DNA of 64,000 bases from Pardosa pseudoannulata (taxonomy: Eukaryota; Arthropoda; Arachnida; Araneae; Lycosidae). The stretch is taken from NCBI GenBank assembly GCA_032207245.1, contig CM063509.1, positions 98,290,912 to 98,354,911 on the forward strand, in the 5' to 3' direction. The translations under genes were made by a program, and so were the position numbers. Positions 1-63,812 of this stretch are shown piece by piece (the stretch's first letter is position 1; every line of letters begins with the position of its first letter). The notes below the pieces were generated by a model. It was given only the letters and a program-made list of their open reading frames with translations. It searched no databases and was not told where the DNA came from.

Positions 1-667
1 TCCAATATTAGGGAAAGCACTTTTCCGGTAGTGTAGAATTGAACTTTGTTGTATAAGCCTTTATTAAGGCTTTGTTCAACCGACTATATGAAGTAGACAA
101 ACTTATGGAGGTAAAGTTAGCCGAATTTCGATTGCTTGTATTTTTGAAAATAAGGGTAGGATAATGTTTATCTGATCTTTACCTTGTCGCAATAGAATTT
201 CGATAATTTTGATGATGCAGATTAACCCCTTCCCGGGCCAGTGTAGCTCGGGCACTGTGAAATTTTACACTGTTCAATCAGTCTTTTCCCGAATTATTTC
301 GCATGTGCTCTTTATGGTTTCGAATGCTTTTATTTACTTTTCTGGCTACTAGATTATTTGCTGTTCAAAGAGAGACAGCAGAGGGAGGAAAGTAAGGAGA
401 GAAACAAGGTTCTACTGTCCAAATTGCGATCTTGGACTCTCTGCAGTACCGTGTTTTCTATTGTATCATACACGACCAAATTTTGATTAATAATTTCATA
501 TTCATTTATGTAAATGCATAGGATATAAAGTTTAATTCAAGATAAAAGTTAAGTATTCTAAGCTTTATATTTATAGTTAGAGTGAATTGACTCCAAAGTC
601 TAAGGATTTGTGCCGTACAGAAAGCCAACTATGCATGTAAATTACTTATTTTTTAAATTGATTTTTT
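1..667. other. no gene seen; degenerate copy of the 112-bp repeat
   Basis: No coding exon recognised. Positions 163-225 hold a partial copy of the unit arrayed at 668-1309 (aatgtttatctgatcttta, then tttcgataattttgatgat). Confidence 0.6.
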
Positions 668-1309
668 ACAATAATATTTCGATCATTTTGATGATACAGA
701 TTAAATGAATGAAAACTACAGTTACTTGGGTGTTACTGGAAATTATCATATATAATGTTTATCTGATCTTTACCTTGTCTAAATAGAATTTCGATAATTT
801 TGATGATACAGATTAAGTGAATGAAAACTACAGTTACTTGGGTGTTACTGGAAATTATCATATATAATGTTTATCTGATCTTTACCTTGTCGCAATAGAA
901 TTTCGATCATTTTGATGATACAGATTAAGTGAATGAAAACTACAGTTACTTGGGTGTTACTGGAAATTATCATATATAATGTTTATCTGATCTTTACCTT
1001 GTCTAAATAGAATTTCGATAATTTTGATGATACAGATTAAGTGAATGAAAACTACAGTTACTTGGGTGTTACTGGAAATTATCATATATAATGTTTATCT
1101 GATCTTTACTTCGTCTAAATAGATATTCGATAATTTTGATGACACAGATTAAGTGAATGAAAACTACAGTTACTTGGGTGTTACTGGAAATTATCATATA
1201 TAATGTTTATCTGATCTTTACCTCGTCTAAATAGACATTCGATAATTTTGATGATACAGATTAAGTGAATGAAAACTACAGTTACTTCGGTGTTACTGGA
1301 AATTATCAT
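668..1309. repeat. tandem array, exact 112-bp period, about 6 copies
   Basis: The anchor gaatttcgataattttgatg and its variants recur at 786, 898, 1010, 1122 and 1234, always 112 bp apart. Copies differ at a few positions, for example at the gtctaaatag/gtcgcaatag junction. Confidence 0.95.
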
Positions 1310-2163
1310 TCATTGGAATTTGTTACAAAAAGAAAGAGATAAAAAAGATTTCTAAAGAACAGATTTAGAGAATTTTCTTTCTTCATTTTTGCATCCTTTC
1401 AAATACTGGGAATTAATCATTTCATCTGGGAATTTTGACTGTAACAGATGTTAACATCGAGGAGGTTGGGTAGAATTCTTTCACTTTTTAAGCACGGACT
1501 ATTCAGAGGCTCTTCACAGCTGCAAGCATTCTTGCTTTCTGAAAAATGAGCCTACAGACTTAATTCCGGTTTATTGTATAAAAAGAAGCATATTTGTATA
1601 ATACAGAGAGTGTATAGTTTAAAAACTTTTTGTGTTCCATGTTCTGGGAAACTAATATTTTTTTCCGTATCTGCCCATTTAAAGCCTCTGAACTATTCGA
1701 AGAAATTTGCTGGAATATTTGTGACATAAAGCTAGCTAAATTTGAAGTACCTTAATTTGAGTGGAATTTAGAATACAGTTAAAAATATTCTTATTTTATG
1801 GAATTATTTCAGTGATGTGACCAATTTTATTCTCCAAATGCTCATTTTTCGAAAGTACTGCGACGTTCCACATAATTCACTAACTTAAATTTAGGAGGAT
1901 AGATAAAATTCTGCCCCAAGGTGTTCCCTATTTTACAGTTTTTCGAACGCTTTTTCGGTAATCTGAAATTAAACTTTATTACTCCGACATTCTTAGCGCT
2001 TTCAATAACTAACTTCCGGATTTATATAAAAATAAATTAGCTTTCAAAAATACTAAGAAAATTTTTCAGTAGAACTGTAGTCATATTTTTTTGTAGAGCA
2101 TTTTCATGGTAAGGTAGAACACTTTAGCTAGTGTGTTATAAAGAACAGGATCACCGTTACTTC
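1310..2163. other. AT-rich stretch, no feature seen
   Basis: No open frame with coding character, no tandem structure and no transposon end recognised on either strand. Confidence 0.5.
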
Positions 2164-2722
2164 AAGGTGTTTAAAAATGACCGGTATATTTGAAAAATCA
2201 ATAAAAACTAAACGGACAGTGATAGAAATTCACACTTTATTGCAATATGCTTGGGGCAATAGTAAATTTTCAGGCAGACAAACTCTAAAATTAGTTACAA
2301 TATTCCACAACAGATGGGGCTGCAGTCTGGAAAAATCTAAACTACGATATTTGTCTATGGGGACTTTTAAAAGACCAGGTGTACTGCCACTATCCAGAAA
2401 CAATTGAATAACTGGAACAGTACATCTGTTCTGCATGTGAAGCCATCCCGCCTGAGACGTTGACACGGGTTTCTGATAATTTCGTTCTGAGGATACACCA
2501 TATTATTGCTGCTCATTGTGGATATCTGGAAAATATCGTAGTTTAGATTTTTTCCAGACTGAAGTGCCATCTGTTGTGGTGCATTGTAACTAATTTTGAA
2601 AGTTTGTCTGCCTAAAGATTTACTATTGTGCCAAGCATATTACAATAAACTGTGTATTTCCATCACTGTCCGTTTAGTTTTTATTGATTTTTCAAATATA
2701 CCGGTCAATTTTTAGACACCCT
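2164..2722 (-). mobile_element. Tc1/mariner-superfamily foldback remnant
   Basis: Inverted arms of about 145 bp (2164-2308 and 2581-2722) begin with AGGTGTTTAAAAATGACCGG and end with its complement ACACCCT. Between them, on the + strand, a degraded frame reads LWGLLKDQVYCHYPETIEQL and then ETLTRVSDNFVLRIHHIIAA, resembling the C-terminus of arthropod DDE transposases. The element is internally deleted, so no enzyme survives. Orientation is given by convention only. Confidence 0.75.
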
Positions 2723-3560
2723 GTAACTATAAAATACATCAGTTCAAATTTAATTTGATTTAAAAAATCAGATGACATTTTCTACAAGAGCCTTAAATTT
2801 TATAGAAAGTACACCTATAAATAAATAGAATTAAGAAAAAAATATAATAGAATTATTTCAAAAATTTAATAATTAAAATAAGTATTATAAAATTCCAATT
2901 CTAAAAAGTTAACATGAAAGAAAACCTTAGTGAAGGCTTGAAAATTTTGTTTCAGATTTTTTAAGATTGTCCGTAGGAATTCTGTGAGAGTATGATTAAT
3001 TAAAGTGAACGGTATTTTAAATTCTCGGACTTGTATCTTATACTGCTTTATGCCACTTTTATTAGCAATAGATTACATATTATAAAATCCAAGTATATAA
3101 AATTAGCTGTTATACATAATTTTATAATATTTTTAAGTTTATTGATAGATTCCCTGGGTTTCCTTTTTTCATTATTAATGTAGTAAATGTATAATTACAC
3201 AATGTTTCACCTCTCGTCACATTATTCTTAAACCAGATTGTGATACTTAATCATTTGATAAATCATGAAATTGGATGTTGTCAAATTCTCTGAAAGCTTT
3301 ATTGCTACTAGCAAATTCTTTTAACGAAGAAGTTGTGGGCCAAAATTGATAAATCTGTTTCCCCACTTTTTCAAATTTTACTATTATGTCGGATAAAAAG
3401 CACCATATAATCTATACTGCCACAAATATTTCGTTATGTTTAAGTCTATACCTATTCCTACATCAAATACTGGTCACAAAAGAAGTATAAAAAAGCTCCC
3501 GCATGATTCAACAAGTTTTCAGAATGATTCTCGTGCACATCTACCCTTAATTCAAGATAT
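2723..3560. other. AT-rich stretch, no feature seen
   Basis: Mostly A/T runs. No exon, repeat period or transposon end recognised. Confidence 0.5.
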
Positions 3561-6500
3561 TTATGTACGTCCTTGCTTGTGTATTCAAAGAGGAGTGAAT
3601 TACAAATGAATGCTTAATATTGAATTAATTTTAAAGGAATCAGTCATGGTCGTTCATAATTTTCTGTCTATCATTGACCTGGGAATTGATTGTTTTATTA
3701 TTGAAAATCCGAGGTACAATGAATGATTGGAAATGCATGAAATATTTTCTCCCATTCGTAGATTCTACTGTTTTAAAGTTGGCAGTATATTGTTTTAAAA
3801 TAATTTCTTTAAAATTAATTAGAAATTAATTTCATTCGTGGTAAATGATAAGTGGGATGAGGTCGTATGCGGCTTTCATAAGAGTTGACTTATGTATTTA
3901 TTAATCATTAGTTATGCAAATTAAGATAATTTAAAAATTAATATAATTGCAATATTTCTATATTAGCTTCTTATAACTTAATATTAATATTCTATGTAAC
4001 GTAATAATTTTATTTGAAAATACATCTACTTTATTATTTTTATCTGAAGGGGAATTGAAATATGTAGTTGTTTAAAATTAATATTTTAACAAATTATTAC
4101 CCGTATTTTGGCATAAAAGTATTTTATGTTGCCATTTTATGTATTAAAAAATAACTAAATGTCTTTACGTATTTTGTATTATTTATATGTAATGCAATAA
4201 ATTCATAAAACTGTTTATGTACGTCCTTGCTTAGTGTTTTCAAAGAGGAGTGAATTAGAAATAAATACTTAATATTGAATTAATTTTAAAGGAATCAGTC
4301 ATGGCCCTTCAAAAATTTCAATCTATCATTGACCTGGGAATTGATTGTTTTATTATTTAAAATCGGAGGTACAATAAGTGTTTGGAAAAGCATTAGTCTT
4401 TTTATTTTATTCGTACATTCCATTATTTTAAAGTTGGCAGTATATTGTTTTAAAATAATTTTTTTAAAGGCAGTAAGAAATTAGTTTCATTTGTGGGAAA
4501 TGATAAGTGGGATGAGATCGCATACGGCTTCCGCAAGAGCTGGCTTTTGAATTGATTAATCGTTAGTTATATAAATCAACAGAATTCCAATATTTCTATA
4601 TTAATTTCTTATAACTTCATATTAATTTTCTATGTAATGTAATAATTTTGTTTGAAAATACATCTACATTATTATTTTTTATCTCAAAGGGTTTTTAAGT
4701 ATGCAGTTGTTTATTAAAACATTAAAATTAATATATTAAAAATTATTACCTTTATATTGACTTAAAAGTATTTTATGTTGTCATTTTATCTATTAAACAA
4801 TAAATAAATGACTTAACGTATTTTGATTTTATTTATATGTAATGCAATAAATTCATAAAACTGTTTATGTACGTCCTTGCTTGTGTATTAAAAGAGGAGT
4901 GAATTAGAAATGAATACTTAATATTGAATTAATTTTAAAGGAATCAGTCATGGCCGTTCAGAATTTTCAGTCTATCATTGACCTGGGAATTGATTATTTT
5001 ATTATTTAAAGTAGGATGTATAATGAGCGATTGGAAAAGCATGAAATTTTTTCTCCTATTCGTACATTCTATTATTTTATGGTTAGTAATATATTGTTTT
5101 AAAATAATTTATTTAAAGGTAATCAGAAATTAATTTTATTTGTGGGAAATTATGAGTATGATGAGGTCACCTGCGGCTTTCGTAAGAGCTGGTTTTTGTA
5201 TTTAGTAATCATTAGTAATGCAAATTAAGAAAATTTAAAAATCAATAGAATTGCAATAGTTCTATATTAGTTTCTTATAACTTAATATTAATTTTCTATG
5301 TAATGTAATAATTTTGTTTGAAAATACATCTACTTTATTATTTTTATCTGAAGAGGTATTTAAATATGTAGTTGATTATTAAAACATTAAAATTATTATG
5401 TTAATGAATTATTACATTTATATTGACATAAAAGGATTTTATGTTGCCATTTTATGTATTAAACAATAAATAAATGAATTAACGTATTTTGTACTATTTA
5501 TATGTGATGAAATAAATTCATAAAACTGTTTATGTAAGTCCTTGCCTGTGTCTTGAAAGAATAGTGAATTATAAATTGATACTTAATATTGAATTAATTT
5601 TAAAGGAATCAGTCATGGCCGTTCATAATTTTCAGTCTATCAATGACCTGGGAATTGTTTTATTATTGAAAATCCGAGGTACAATGAGTGACTAGAAAAG
5701 CATGAAATTTTTTCTCTTCTTCGTAAATTCTACGGTTTTAAAGTTGGCAGTATATTGTTTTAAAATAATTTCTTTAAAGATAATAAGAAATTAATTTCAT
5801 TCGTGGTTTATGATAAGTAGAGTAAGGTCTCTTTCATAAAAGCTGTCATTTAAATTGATTAATCGTTAGTTATATAAATTAAAACAATTTGAAAATTAGC
5901 AGAATTGTACAATTTCTATTTTAGTTTCTTATAACTTATTATTAATTTTCTATGTAATATGATAATTTTGTTTGAAAATACATCTACTTTATTATTTTTA
6001 TCTGAAGGGGTATTTAAATATGTAGTTGTTTATGAAAACATTAAAATTAATATTTTAACAAATTATTACCTTTATATTGACATAAAAGTATTTTATGTTG
6101 CCATTTTATGCATTAAACAATAAATAAATGACTTAACGTATTTTGTATTATTTATATGTAAAGCAATAAATTCATAAAACTGTTTATATACGTCCTCGCT
6201 TGTGTATTCAAAGAGGAGTGAATTATTAATGAATACTTAATATTGAATTAATTTTAAAGGAATCAGTCATGGCCGTTCATAATTTTCAGTCTATCCTTAA
6301 CCTGGGAATTGATTGTTTTATTATTTAAAATCGGAGGTACAATGAGTGATTCGAAAAGCATGAAATTTTTTCTCCCATTCATAGATTATACTCTTTTAAA
6401 GTTGGTAGTATATTGTTTCAAAATAATTTCCTTAAAGGTAATCAGAAATTAATTTCATTCGTGGGAAATGATAAGTGGGATGAGGTCGCATGCGGCTTTC

Positions 6501-6856
6501 GTAAGAGCTGGCTTTTTTTATTTATTAATCATTAGTTATACAAATTAAGAAAATTTAAAAATTAATAGAATTGCACTATGACTATATTAGTTTCTTATAA
6601 CTTAATATTAATTCTCTATGTAATGTAATAATTTTGTTTGAAAATACATCTACATTATTATTTTTATCTGAAGAATCTACATATTTAAATAAAATATGTA
6701 GTTGTTTATTAAAATATTAAAAATCAATATTTAAACAAATTATAACTCTTATGTATAAAAGTATTTTATGTTGCCCTTTTATGTATTAAACAATAAATAA
6801 ATGATTTAACGTATTTTGTATTATTATATGTAATTCAATAAATTCATAAAACTGTA
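3561..6856. repeat. tandem array of five about 655-bp units
   Basis: The start ttatgtacgtccttgcttgt or close variants recur at 3561, 4215, 4865, 5530 and 6184. Units share a block with ggaatcagtcatggccgttc and gacctgggaattgattg. Lengths vary (650-665 bp) by small indels and copies are moderately diverged, so this is an old array. Each unit holds only a frame of about 20-26 codons. Confidence 0.93.
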
Positions 6857-7817
6857 CAAAACTAACTTCACAAAAGTTGCATTTATAGGTATATTAATTT
6901 ATGTTGCCACCTTTTTTACTGCCTAATTTAAATATTTTCTAATGGTAAATTAGACTTCTACCCCTGTTCTATGTTAAAGGAAAAAGAACTTAATCGATAG
7001 TTACTACTAGTAGTATTTTGGTATTAAAATAATCTCTTGAAACTCTCTTCTACTTCAGAAAGGAATTTAAATTCATTAAAAAAATATCGTTTAGCAATTT
7101 CTGTTTATCTGAAAAATAACAGCTACTGAAAAGTTTTATAATTATTGCCTTTTCTATTCTATTGAAATAAAAGGTAAAATGCTCACCTACTATATTTATT
7201 TCTACAAAATGCATTTTATTATAGAATAACATTTGATTTTTCCATCTACAGAGAGTAATATTTAACACTATCTCTAACTGCTTATCAGAAATTTCTCTCA
7301 AATATTTAAATTTACTAATCGTAAGTATTGTTGGACTTCTATTCATGCGCATGGGTCTAAACAGAATAGCTCAAAAACACAGCAAAATCGATTAAAAAAC
7401 AAAATTTTTAATAAAATATCTATCTAATCTCTTTGACTATGATTGATAATAGCTAACTGCGGATTTAGGTTTATGCATTTTTGGAAGAGCTAATGGCAAA
7501 TTAACTTTGGCTAACTCTTAAGATAGTACAAATACCCTATTTATATCAAGTTAAAAATTGATGATGATTGATTAAAAACTGTATAATTATATAATAGTAA
7601 AACGTCTGTCAGTATGACAAACTATGAAAAATTGCTGTTTAATTTCTGCAAACATAAATAACAATACTTATTATAGTAAGAAACAGCTAAGCATGGTTTT
7701 TCAGAAGCTTCAGGACTACTGTAACAATTCCTTTAATCTCATAGCGATTATTAAGATTATTTTGATGTTTGTTTAATACTTACTCCATTACCACTATTCT
7801 TTATCAAACTTTATTAC
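6857..7817. other. AT-rich stretch, no gene supported
   Basis: The longest frame (7050-7352, minus) is AT-driven, with no recognisable domain and no coding-like composition. No repeats seen. Confidence 0.45.
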
Positions 7818-8445
7818 CATTGTAACGTCACTGGATCCTTGGGTAGTGTGTCGGTTTCGAAGTGGTTATGACTCGACGTACAGCTTAGAACAATAACAAC
7901 GTTTATTCTTGATTAAATAGAAATTACATACAAATTTTCCGAATGAAAATCACAGGGCTCAGGTGAGCTGGTGCAGACCTAAAAGTGCCAGGTTAGAGGC
8001 GAACCTAAAAAAATAAACAATCTGTGGTCAGGTGCCGACAGATAACGTTGTACAGGGGTACAAATGGAACTCCTTGAGTGCCACACAAAACTGGAGAAAG
8101 GCTCTCAAAAAAACCAACCGCAACTCTCGTTGCCTTCCGCTCGTATCCTCGTAGGGATTGTCTCCGGCAAAAAACTCGTGCCGCCTGATGTCACCTTTCG
8201 CCTCCTTCCATTGGCTTTTCCTTCCTGCGTCGCCGTCTTACTAGTCTCCAATTGGTCCGTTAATTGACGCCTTACAGTCTAACATTTCGGCTTCGCGTCC
8301 AAGCTTCTAATCACCTCGGACATCTCAAGGCTTGTAGAAGAGAAAACCCTTTGTAGTATAGTGTCAAAAACCCAGACAGAAACTCGCCTTGACCTGGGCT
8401 TTAACAAAACCTCTTTGTGAAGCCAATGGGGTGTTGCGACGTCAC
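7818..8445 (-). mobile_element. possible solo LTR or LTR-like insertion
   Basis: A block markedly GC-richer than its surroundings, bounded by the direct repeat ATTAC (7813-7817 and 8446-8450). The ends are near-complementary (GTAACGTCAC and GACGTCAC). Read on the minus strand it could run TGTGACGTCG to GTTACA with AATAAA inside, as an LTR would, but then the short repeats do not line up exactly. No coding sequence. Confidence 0.4.
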
Positions 8446-8877
8446 ATTACTATTATTCATCAAACCATTCTTATCTGTTATCTTTACTATTCTTTAATCA
8501 TATGTATTTTTTCTATTTATTTCAGACAATTTAGGACTTAATAGGAAAACTCTGTTATGTCATACAAGAGAATTTGCCCAAGAACTTGTCTCTTGTTGCC
8601 ACAGATGTAGTAAATTCAATATTATTGCTCTGCAGCTAACCGTTTATTTACATTCGTTCATTATCAACACATGTCATACAAACAATTCCGATTTTTCTAA
8701 CACTCACGTTACTGTTTTACATATATATATAGAGTTTCTATGGAAACAAAATCTTGAAGATGACTTTTAATTTATAACTATTTACCCTGTATTTGTGTTA
8801 ACTAATTTTACACTGTTTTGACACAGCATAAATATTTGGATGTACCTAAAAGTTCTATACATCTTTCTTTTCACTAG
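8446..8877. other. intronic or 5' flank before exon 1
   Basis: Ends in a good polypyrimidine tract and acceptor (catctttcttttcactag). I see no promoter or first exon; the exon for TM1 and the N-terminus must be elsewhere. Confidence 0.5.
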
Positions 8878-59485
<50,608 letters not shown>

Positions 59486-61083
59486 AACTCAGATGAGACG
59501 GAGTTCTGCTATACCCGATTTATGCCAAAAAGTCAACACAAGCCATTTGCATGTATGGTAATATACTTTCACAAGTCATTTGATGTAGTTGGAAAGAAAA
59601 TGGCGATGAAGAAAGGGGATAAAACGGTAAAATCCACCCCCTGAAATCCTTACCTTCAAATACGTATCATTGTTGAATCTGGCATAAGAAGAAAAAAAAA
59701 ATCTTTTTCATTGAACCTGAATTTAGATTTGTTTTAATAAACTTTTAAGGAACAAACAAACAGAAAAAGGAGTTTTTGACTAAAACTATGTGTTTTACAA
59801 CTATTCAAGAGAGAGAAAAAGTGCTACTACTTACTAATGATTTTCTTTAGACGTTTCTTATTTATTGCTTCACGTCTCAAAAGAACCGAGTCTTTTGATT
59901 GTGTTGCACACTGTGTGTGATTTTACAAAATACACTTTTCCACAATCACTATTCATGATCACAGTATTTTAATTATAGTACCTAACACATTACACTATAT
60001 TTTTGCAATTTTTAAAACTTTTATTCGAAAGTTCAAATTTGTTAATTTTGGAGAATTGTTTATGAAGTGATATACCTGAGTAAATGTAGTATAATCCCTT
60101 TTGGCGACTTTTCGATTAGCACCAAAAACAATTACTATGGTCTTAAGCAACTTTCTTTTTATACTTTTATCCATTAGAAATGTAGAAATTGCTATTTGAA
60201 CCGATACAAGCTCAAAATCATATTCAGACTTCTTTATAATGAAGTCTCTGGATTCGTAAAACCAATTTGGTATATAGAAAATACGTTAAATAGAGATTAA
60301 CTTTTTTAAATATGTAAAATATCTTTTAAATTCATAAGAACTAAATGTTATAAAAAACTGTTTAATTACACTTTATGTATAAATAAATATCTACTTATTT
60401 TATTTACTTTACTCATCAAAAAGATATCTGTGTATAAAACAAGTACAAAGCAAAACACTGTCCGGGAATAAACATTATTTTTAGTTAAAAATATTTATAT
60501 TAAAATTATTTTAACTGTAATGACATTATTGTCGTACTTATCCTAATAAATAAATGTATCAAGAGAAAGAATAAATTTGGAATATCCTGAAATATTTTGA
60601 GAAATAAAGAGAGAAAAAAATAGATAGCAGGAGAAATTTTGTTAAATGTAGCATGCTATTTGCTATTTGGAGGTTGTTTTAAGAAGAAATTAGCAAAATG
60701 TTTTTAGTTCCAAGGAAAAGTTCGTAAAATAGAAATATTCACAGAATAGAGGTTCGTTAAATATAGATTGAACTGTATTCGATAGCGTAAAATATTTAGA
60801 AAAATATGATAACAGAATCAAAGAGAAATTTGCTTATATGATGAAATTCAAAATCGACATAAAAAGAAGTTATTGATTAAAGATAAATGTCAATATTAAT
60901 AACTTGCATATCCTGTTTTTAAATATACATAATATCTTGGTACTATAGTACACTTATCAGTTGTACAATTAAAGTTTTTTGTTCAATACCAGTCAAGGCG
61001 AACCAATGACAAACAAGTTAATTTTATATAACACACTGGTATTTTATTTTGAAATGAAAATATCTAACATTTAAATATTTTTT

Positions 61084-61085
<2 letters not shown>
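59486..61085. other. 3' UTR and AT-rich flank
   Basis: The 3' UTR begins here. Beyond the candidate poly(A) signal nothing is recognised: no further exon, repeat period or transposon end. Confidence 0.5.
59736..59741 (+). terminator. candidate polyadenylation signal
   Basis: The first AATAAA after the stop codon, 251 bp downstream of it. It would give a short 3' UTR. Other AATAAA hexamers follow in the AT-rich flank, so the site in use is unproven. Confidence 0.4.

Positions 61086-61136
<51 letters not shown>
61086..61136. repeat. poly(A), 51 bp
   Basis: Uninterrupted A-run. No SINE or LINE body is recognisable upstream, so it is listed as a simple repeat. Confidence 0.97.
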
Positions 61137-61138
<2 letters not shown>

Positions 61139-61700
61139 TTTTGCTAATGAAAACATACAATAATCAAAAATAATAATGGCAAGTCATAAGTCTTATATTT
61201 TTACCCATTATTTCTATTCATTAATGTGTTAACAGATATGAAGAAAATTATTGAAAAAATATAAGCAATTTTTTATGGTTACTTAAATTGAAATAAGAAT
61301 TATATACGTGAAATATTCAAATTAATGCTTTGTGACTCTTCTTTTATTGATGCATTTTATTAATTCCCCAATTATTTCTTTTATTATACTATTTATAAGT
61401 AAATGTGACTGAGTTTTCTTAGTACTTTATGTACATAAAAACCTGGACTTACAAAAAAAGCAAATGTTACCAGCAAATTTTTGACAAAAAATGTTGACAG
61501 TAAAAAAGGGATTTTACTACATCTGTACCTTTGATTTTAGTGAATTGTATTGGATATTTGTATTTGACGTAATCTAAAGCAATTATATTAAGGAATATCA
61601 AAATTAATATGTTCTATCGTCTTCAAAAATGTGTTTAAATTTTTTTAAAAAAATCTAAAAACACAATCGATGTAAGACTGAAAATTTATTGCCAAGAAAT

Positions 61701-62356
61701 ATCTGTTTTTAGCCTCCATTATTAAAATCAAAATAAATTTTGCAAGTTTTGAGAAATTTTATAAATTTTAATATTTTAAAATCAGATGTCTCTTAAAAGA
61801 GCTTATGCTGTTTTTATCATTAAAATGGAACAGATTTTGCATAGGTCTTACTTGGCAACATTGTTTTGCCATTGGCAACTAAAATGTCGCCAAAATATCG
61901 ACCAAAATATCACCAAAATGTCACCCAAATATCTGTTTTTAGCCTCCATTTTTAAAATCAAAATAAATTTTGCAAGTTTTGAGAAATTTTATAAATTTTA
62001 ATATTTTAAAATTAGATGTCTCTTAAAAGAGCTTATGCTGTTTTTATCATTAAAATGGAGCATATTTTGCATAGATCTTATTTGGCAACATTGTTTTGCC
62101 ATTGGAAACTAAACTGTCGCCAAAATATTGACCCAAATGTCACCCAAATATCTGTTTTTAGCATCCCATATATTAAAATCAAAATAAATTTTGCAAGTTT
62201 TGAGAAATTTTATAAATTTTAATATTTTAAAATCAAATAGATCTTAAAAGAGCTTAGGCTGTTTTTATCATTAAAGCGGAGCAAATTTTGCATAGATCTT
62301 ACTTGGCAACATTTATTTTTGCCATTGGCAATTGAAATGTCGACAAAATATCAGCA
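61701..62356. repeat. about 228-bp tandem array, three copies
   Basis: atctgtttttagc recurs at 61701, 61931 and 62150. Units share gcaagttttgagaaatttta and ttacttggcaacattgtttt. Two copies keep an open frame (61786-62001, 62016-62222) starting MSLKRAYAVFIIKME; the third has lost its start (atagatctt). Confidence 0.92.
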
Positions 62357-63419
62357 AGAAAAACTAAAAATTAAAAAAAAGTTCAAAAATAATAAAAAAA
62401 ATTACAAATTTTTTTTTTTATTTGGTAAAGGAAAAAAATAAAAGATAAATTTAAAATGAGTCTTACCTGTGCAATAGCTACGGCAGGATTTATAGTACAT
62501 TTGAGGTGTAAGCAAACAGATGAACCAAATCCTTTTTAAATAATGTAAAGAAATTGAGTTTTAAAGTCTCTGTTACAGATTTAATATCGTACTCAATTGG
62601 CAGTTTTCTACATTTGGTGTATTTTTGGTGTACTTAGAGAAATTATATATGCTGTACATGGGGCAGAATTTATAATTACTATGTTGATGGGATTTCTGGA
62701 TAGACATAACTCACGCTATTTTCCTTATTGTATTATTATCGGTAAATGAAAAAATCGGTAAATTTCCAAACCTTTACCCTTTGAGTTCCAACATGATTTT
62801 TAGAGAATTACCTAGAAATGTCACGCTGCATATTTTGAAATACTCAATTAGTTTGGAGTCTGAAGGGGATGTACATTTTGTTCCAGACTTTTCATGAAAA
62901 GCATGAGAATGCCATATTGCAGTGTCTTTATTTTCTTCTATTTCCGAATAACTGGAAATGTCAGCGTCGCCAATTTCCCTGTCACCCGATTCACTATTTT
63001 TCAAACTGTCTCTAATTATACGCGGCCTTTTTCACCGTGGATCATTTTTTATTTTTCATGTTTCGATTCAATGTAGTTATTGTCATCCGCAATGCTTTCT
63101 ACGTATTCAATTCGTCATCGTTGTCAAATTCTCTGCATAACGATATTTTTAAAATGGCTAGAAAGATTTTATACAAGAATGAAAATTTAAATAAAAAGCT
63201 TTTTTTATAAGAATGAAAATATATATAAAAATAACTTACAATATTTCCGCTCGAATAAACAAATTACACAATTTGCAAGAATCTCCTAGAAATATTATTA
63301 CGCGAGTGTTTCAGTTCGGAAATTGGACTATTATCAACGCAAAGATGTAATGCATACCATAATACTATTTCTTATAAATACACGTGCGAAATAAAAAAAT
63401 AATAAGCAAGAATCGAATG
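62357..63419. other. AT-rich flank, no gene supported
   Basis: Overlapping frames at 62774-63140 on both strands have no recognisable domain. No splice-compatible cyclase-like or other known sequence. Confidence 0.45.
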
Positions 63420-63812
63420 AGATGAATATTACAAGGGTTCATTGTAGGGAAATGTGAAGACCGATGAGAGGAATATTACATAGGTTCACTGCAGGGAAAT
63501 ATGGAGACCGATGAGAGGAATATTACATAGGTTCATTGTAGGGAAATATGGAGACTGATGAGCGGAATATTACATAGGTTCATTGTAGGGAAATATGGAG
63601 ACCGATGAGAGGAATATTACATAGGTTCATTGTAGGGACATGTGGAAACCGATGAGCGGAATATTACATATGTTCATTGTAGGGAAATGTGGAGATCGAT
63701 GAGAGGAATATTACATAAGTTCACTGTAAAGAAATGTGGAAACCGATGAGCAGAATATTACATATGTTCATTTTAGGAAAATATGGAGACCGATGAGCAG
63801 ATTATTACATAA
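63420..63812. repeat. 47-bp minisatellite, eight copies
   Basis: ccgatgag (or ctgatgag, tcgatgag) recurs at 63461, 63508, 63555, 63602, 63649, 63696, 63743 and 63790, exactly every 47 bp. The consensus includes gaatattacataggttcatt and gtagggaaatatggag. Confidence 0.97.

Noticed and set aside
3561..6856. CRISPR-like or bacterial repeat array.
   Set aside because: Units are about 655 bp, contiguous and without spacers, in a eukaryotic locus.
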